From Limnochordia bacterium (lineage in GTDB: Bacteria > Bacillota > Limnochordia > Darwinibacteriales > DTU012), in contig SKJB01000147.1 in the NCBI GenBank assembly GCA_007116145.1, positions 1 through 33,398 on the forward strand: a stretch of DNA of 33,398 bases. Direction: 5' to 3'. Below, in pieces: positions 31,679 through 33,398 of this stretch. The number at the start of each line of letters is the position of its first letter. Position 1 is the stretch's first letter. Under the pieces are notes generated by a model that did not search any database, was not told where the DNA came from, and was given only the letters and a program-made list of their open reading frames with translations. A program made the position numbers and the translations under genes.

Positions 31679-33398
31679 CTAGCGTTCCCCCTCTACAATA
31701 ATGAAATCTTCTCCACCAACAACATGACCATTAACTTCCATGGTTACATTGTTGTAGTTGACAATAATTGTAACCCCATTCTCATATGTGGTTTGCATTA
31801 CTCTGCTTGCCAATTCTTGATGGTCAACAATTCGTTGGCCTTGAACTCTTCCTAATGCGTTATTTAGTGTGGCATAGAGTTCACTCGCAAATGGTAGCCA
31901 ATCCCCATAATACAGTGCATACAGCTGATCAAAATCAGTGGCTTTTACTTCCGATGATTTTGCATAACTACCAATAAAATAAGGATAGGATCCTGTTTCT
32001 AAGGTTTTTAACATATTTACATGCCAACCACCCGACAGGTTGATAGGTATGCCTGCATAGTCAATATAACCACGTAATGCCATTTGAAAGAAGGGAACTT
32101 CTCTGTTAAACAAGTTTTGGTTACTGCTACGCATGGGCACATTTAAGACCGTATCTGCAAAGGGTAGAGCGTAAGAATTACCATGGTCTACCATGATTTT
32201 TAGACCTTGATCTTGCATCTTCTGCAATTGCTCTTGAATAATGTTCACAGATTCAACCCGATTGACTAAACGATCTAATTCATATCGGAAGTCAGAGTTA
32301 GCTTCTCTAGCCATATCAAACAAAGAAATATTATTGATCTTGTACTTATCATAGTTTGCTAAGAAGCTATCCACTAAAGGACCCACTCTTGAGGGTGATA
32401 GTACATAATGGTATAACCGATTATCGCGAGTAAACATACTCGTGGAATACTGGTAAGAACGAGCAACTAAACGATTAAGGAGCCGCGATCCGTCTTGGCG
32501 AGGATTAAAATCATTGAATACTGTGTTACGATACACATTGAGGAAGCCAACACTAGGATATAGTTCGAATCCTCTTTCGTTCAAAAAGTCATTGAAGCTC
32601 ATTAACTCGTTTTGCGTCCCAATAACTCTTTCGATCTTCGCTTCGGTTGGATAATCATGTTTGATTCCACCGTCTAACCAACCACTATACTTAACTTTGA
32701 TATTATCAATTCCAGCATTGACTAAGTCTTGCACTAACTCTCTAGACTGACTAATAGTGGTTAACGGAAAGGTTACAGTACGAGAAATACCCAATATTGG
32801 TTTGCGCTTGTCAATCGCTGCGACTAATTCCAAATAAAACGGAATATTATCAGCAGGTTCTCGCAGGACCAAATCATAGCGGTTTACTAGATACTCTTGG
32901 TACATGTTAGCCATTCCCACATAGTTCGCTTGATCACCAGCTAGGAATCCATAGCGGATGACAAAGTCACCTTGGTAGATCTGCGATTGATAGGAGGGTA
33001 CTTGACCAGCATGATCGAGATTAATGACTCCTCTAGGAATCGGTGTAAACTGGGCAAAGATCTTATTGTAGTTATCGGTTTTCTCGGAAATATCGGCTCG
33101 TATTCTGGCTAAAGCTGCACCCTCTTCAATAATTGCAAAAAAGGCATTGTCACCCTGCTTTAGTCCAAAAACTGGTAAACGGACAGTCTCTGGATGCCTG
33201 ATAACCTCATTGCGGACATCTAAGGTGTTATCTCGACCATAGACAAGCTCATTGTAAGCAGCTGAATAAGTCCGTCCATTATTTAGATCGATTAGAGCCC
33301 CTGATCCATCGGGAACAAACATATAGCCTTCTTGTTCAACATTAGCTGCTCCAAAGAATTCTAAAACATCAATATCTAACAGTGGGAAGGTATGTTTC
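31679..33398 (-). CDS. DUF5696-family protein, N-terminus cut by window edge
   Basis: The reading frame is open to the window edge: 25 codons lie upstream of an internal ATG (33322) and include LLDIDVLEFFGAANVEQEGY, which runs straight into MFVPDGSGALI, so the true start lies outside. The visible 572 residues match what I know as DUF5696, a family of unknown function found near CUT1 importers in Bacillota. An N-terminal beta-rich part (about 1-150) precedes a region with alternating strands and helices that looks like a TIM barrel (NIKVKYSGWLDGG, ELYPSVGFLNVYRN, NISLFDMAREANSDF, KIMVDHGNSYALPFADT, DYAGIPINLSGGWHVNMLKT), then a small C-terminal strand pair ending TIIVNYNN. I infer a glycosidase-like, possibly secreted enzyme, but no function is established. 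It is coupled to the permease gene downstream. Confidence 0.8.
   Translation of the reverse strand, partial: KHTFPLLDIDVLEFFGAANVEQEGYMFVPDGSGALIDLNNGRTYSAAYNELVYGRDNTLDVRNEVIRHPETVRLPVFGLKQGDNAFFAIIEEGAALARIRADISEKTDNYNKIFAQFTPIPRGVINLDHAGQVPSYQSQIYQGDFVIRYGFLAGDQANYVGMANMYQEYLVNRYDLVLREPADNIPFYLELVAAIDKRKPILGISRTVTFPLTTISQSRELVQDLVNAGIDNIKVKYSGWLDGGIKHDYPTEAKIERVIGTQNELMSFNDFLNERGFELYPSVGFLNVYRNTVFNDFNPRQDGSRLLNRLVARSYQYSTSMFTRDNRLYHYVLSPSRVGPLVDSFLANYDKYKINNISLFDMAREANSDFRYELDRLVNRVESVNIIQEQLQKMQDQGLKIMVDHGNSYALPFADTVLNVPMRSSNQNLFNREVPFFQMALRGYIDYAGIPINLSGGWHVNMLKTLETGSYPYFIGSYAKSSEVKATDFDQLYALYYGDWLPFASELYATLNNALGRVQGQRIVDHQELASRVMQTTYENGVTIIVNYNNVTMEVNGHVVGGEDFIIVEGER

Noticed and set aside
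1-33398. Mobile element, prophage, CRISPR array or tRNA attachment site
   Set aside because: No transposase, integrase, direct-repeat array or tRNA-like cloverleaf was seen on either strand.

Overview
The window reads as accessory and central carbohydrate-metabolism DNA from an AT-leaning, low-GC Gram-positive-type bacterium. The genes have strong AGGAGG-like ribosome sites, many GTG and TTG starts, and hairpin-plus-U-tract terminators. Most bacteria with such features have a single membrane, yet this window encodes a MacAB/TolC-like tripartite efflux system with an outer-membrane-factor-like protein. I infer a two-membrane (diderm) member of the Bacillota, perhaps near Limnochordia/Hydrogenispora. 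That placement is inference, because no rRNA or marker gene is present. Almost everything is on the minus strand; only 22750-24935 is on the plus strand. I see no tRNA, rRNA, CRISPR array, transposase or prophage.

Layout. (1) 1-756: most of an OFA-type MFS transporter, cut by the window edge, with its own promoter. (2) 879-9076: a six-gene efflux operon, transcribed from 9076 down: MacB/LolD-type ATPase, lipoprotein adaptor, 947-residue double-FtsX permease, second ATPase with a C-terminal AbrB-like domain, a short TolC-like helical protein, and a full-size TolC-like protein, ending in a terminator at 835-869. (3) 9230-14216: a CUT1 sugar importer (a 1019-residue binding protein with two N-terminal beta-sandwich modules, then two permeases) with no ATPase gene. 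(4) 14745-18058: an Aquifex-type aconitase and GlgC. (5) 18193-22579: an operon rhaB, fruK-like kinase, type I pullulanase. (6) 22750-24935: a plus-strand pair, Gfo/Idh/MocA oxidoreductase plus xylose-isomerase-like TIM barrel. (7) 24986-28410: a KdgK-like kinase, a second Gfo/Idh/MocA protein, and an anaerobic-sulfatase-maturase-like radical SAM protein with a SEC-C tail. (8) 28507-29664: a third Gfo/Idh/MocA protein. (9) 29756-33398: a DUF5696 protein (cut by the edge) and two CUT1 permeases.

How it may fit together. Two importers and a DUF5696 protein bring in or process a glycan or glycoside. Three oxidoreductases, a TIM-barrel isomerase or lyase, and three sugar kinases then feed glycolysis. 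Pullulanase and GlgC handle internal alpha-glucan. The oxidoreductase/TIM-barrel pair resembles the oxidise-at-C3-then-eliminate logic known for 3-keto-glycoside cleavage (DgpA/DgpC type), and this is the most attractive lead in the catabolic half. The efflux operon, with its AbrB-fused ATPase, two different ATPases for one permease gene, and two unequal TolC-like proteins, is the most unusual lead in the other half.
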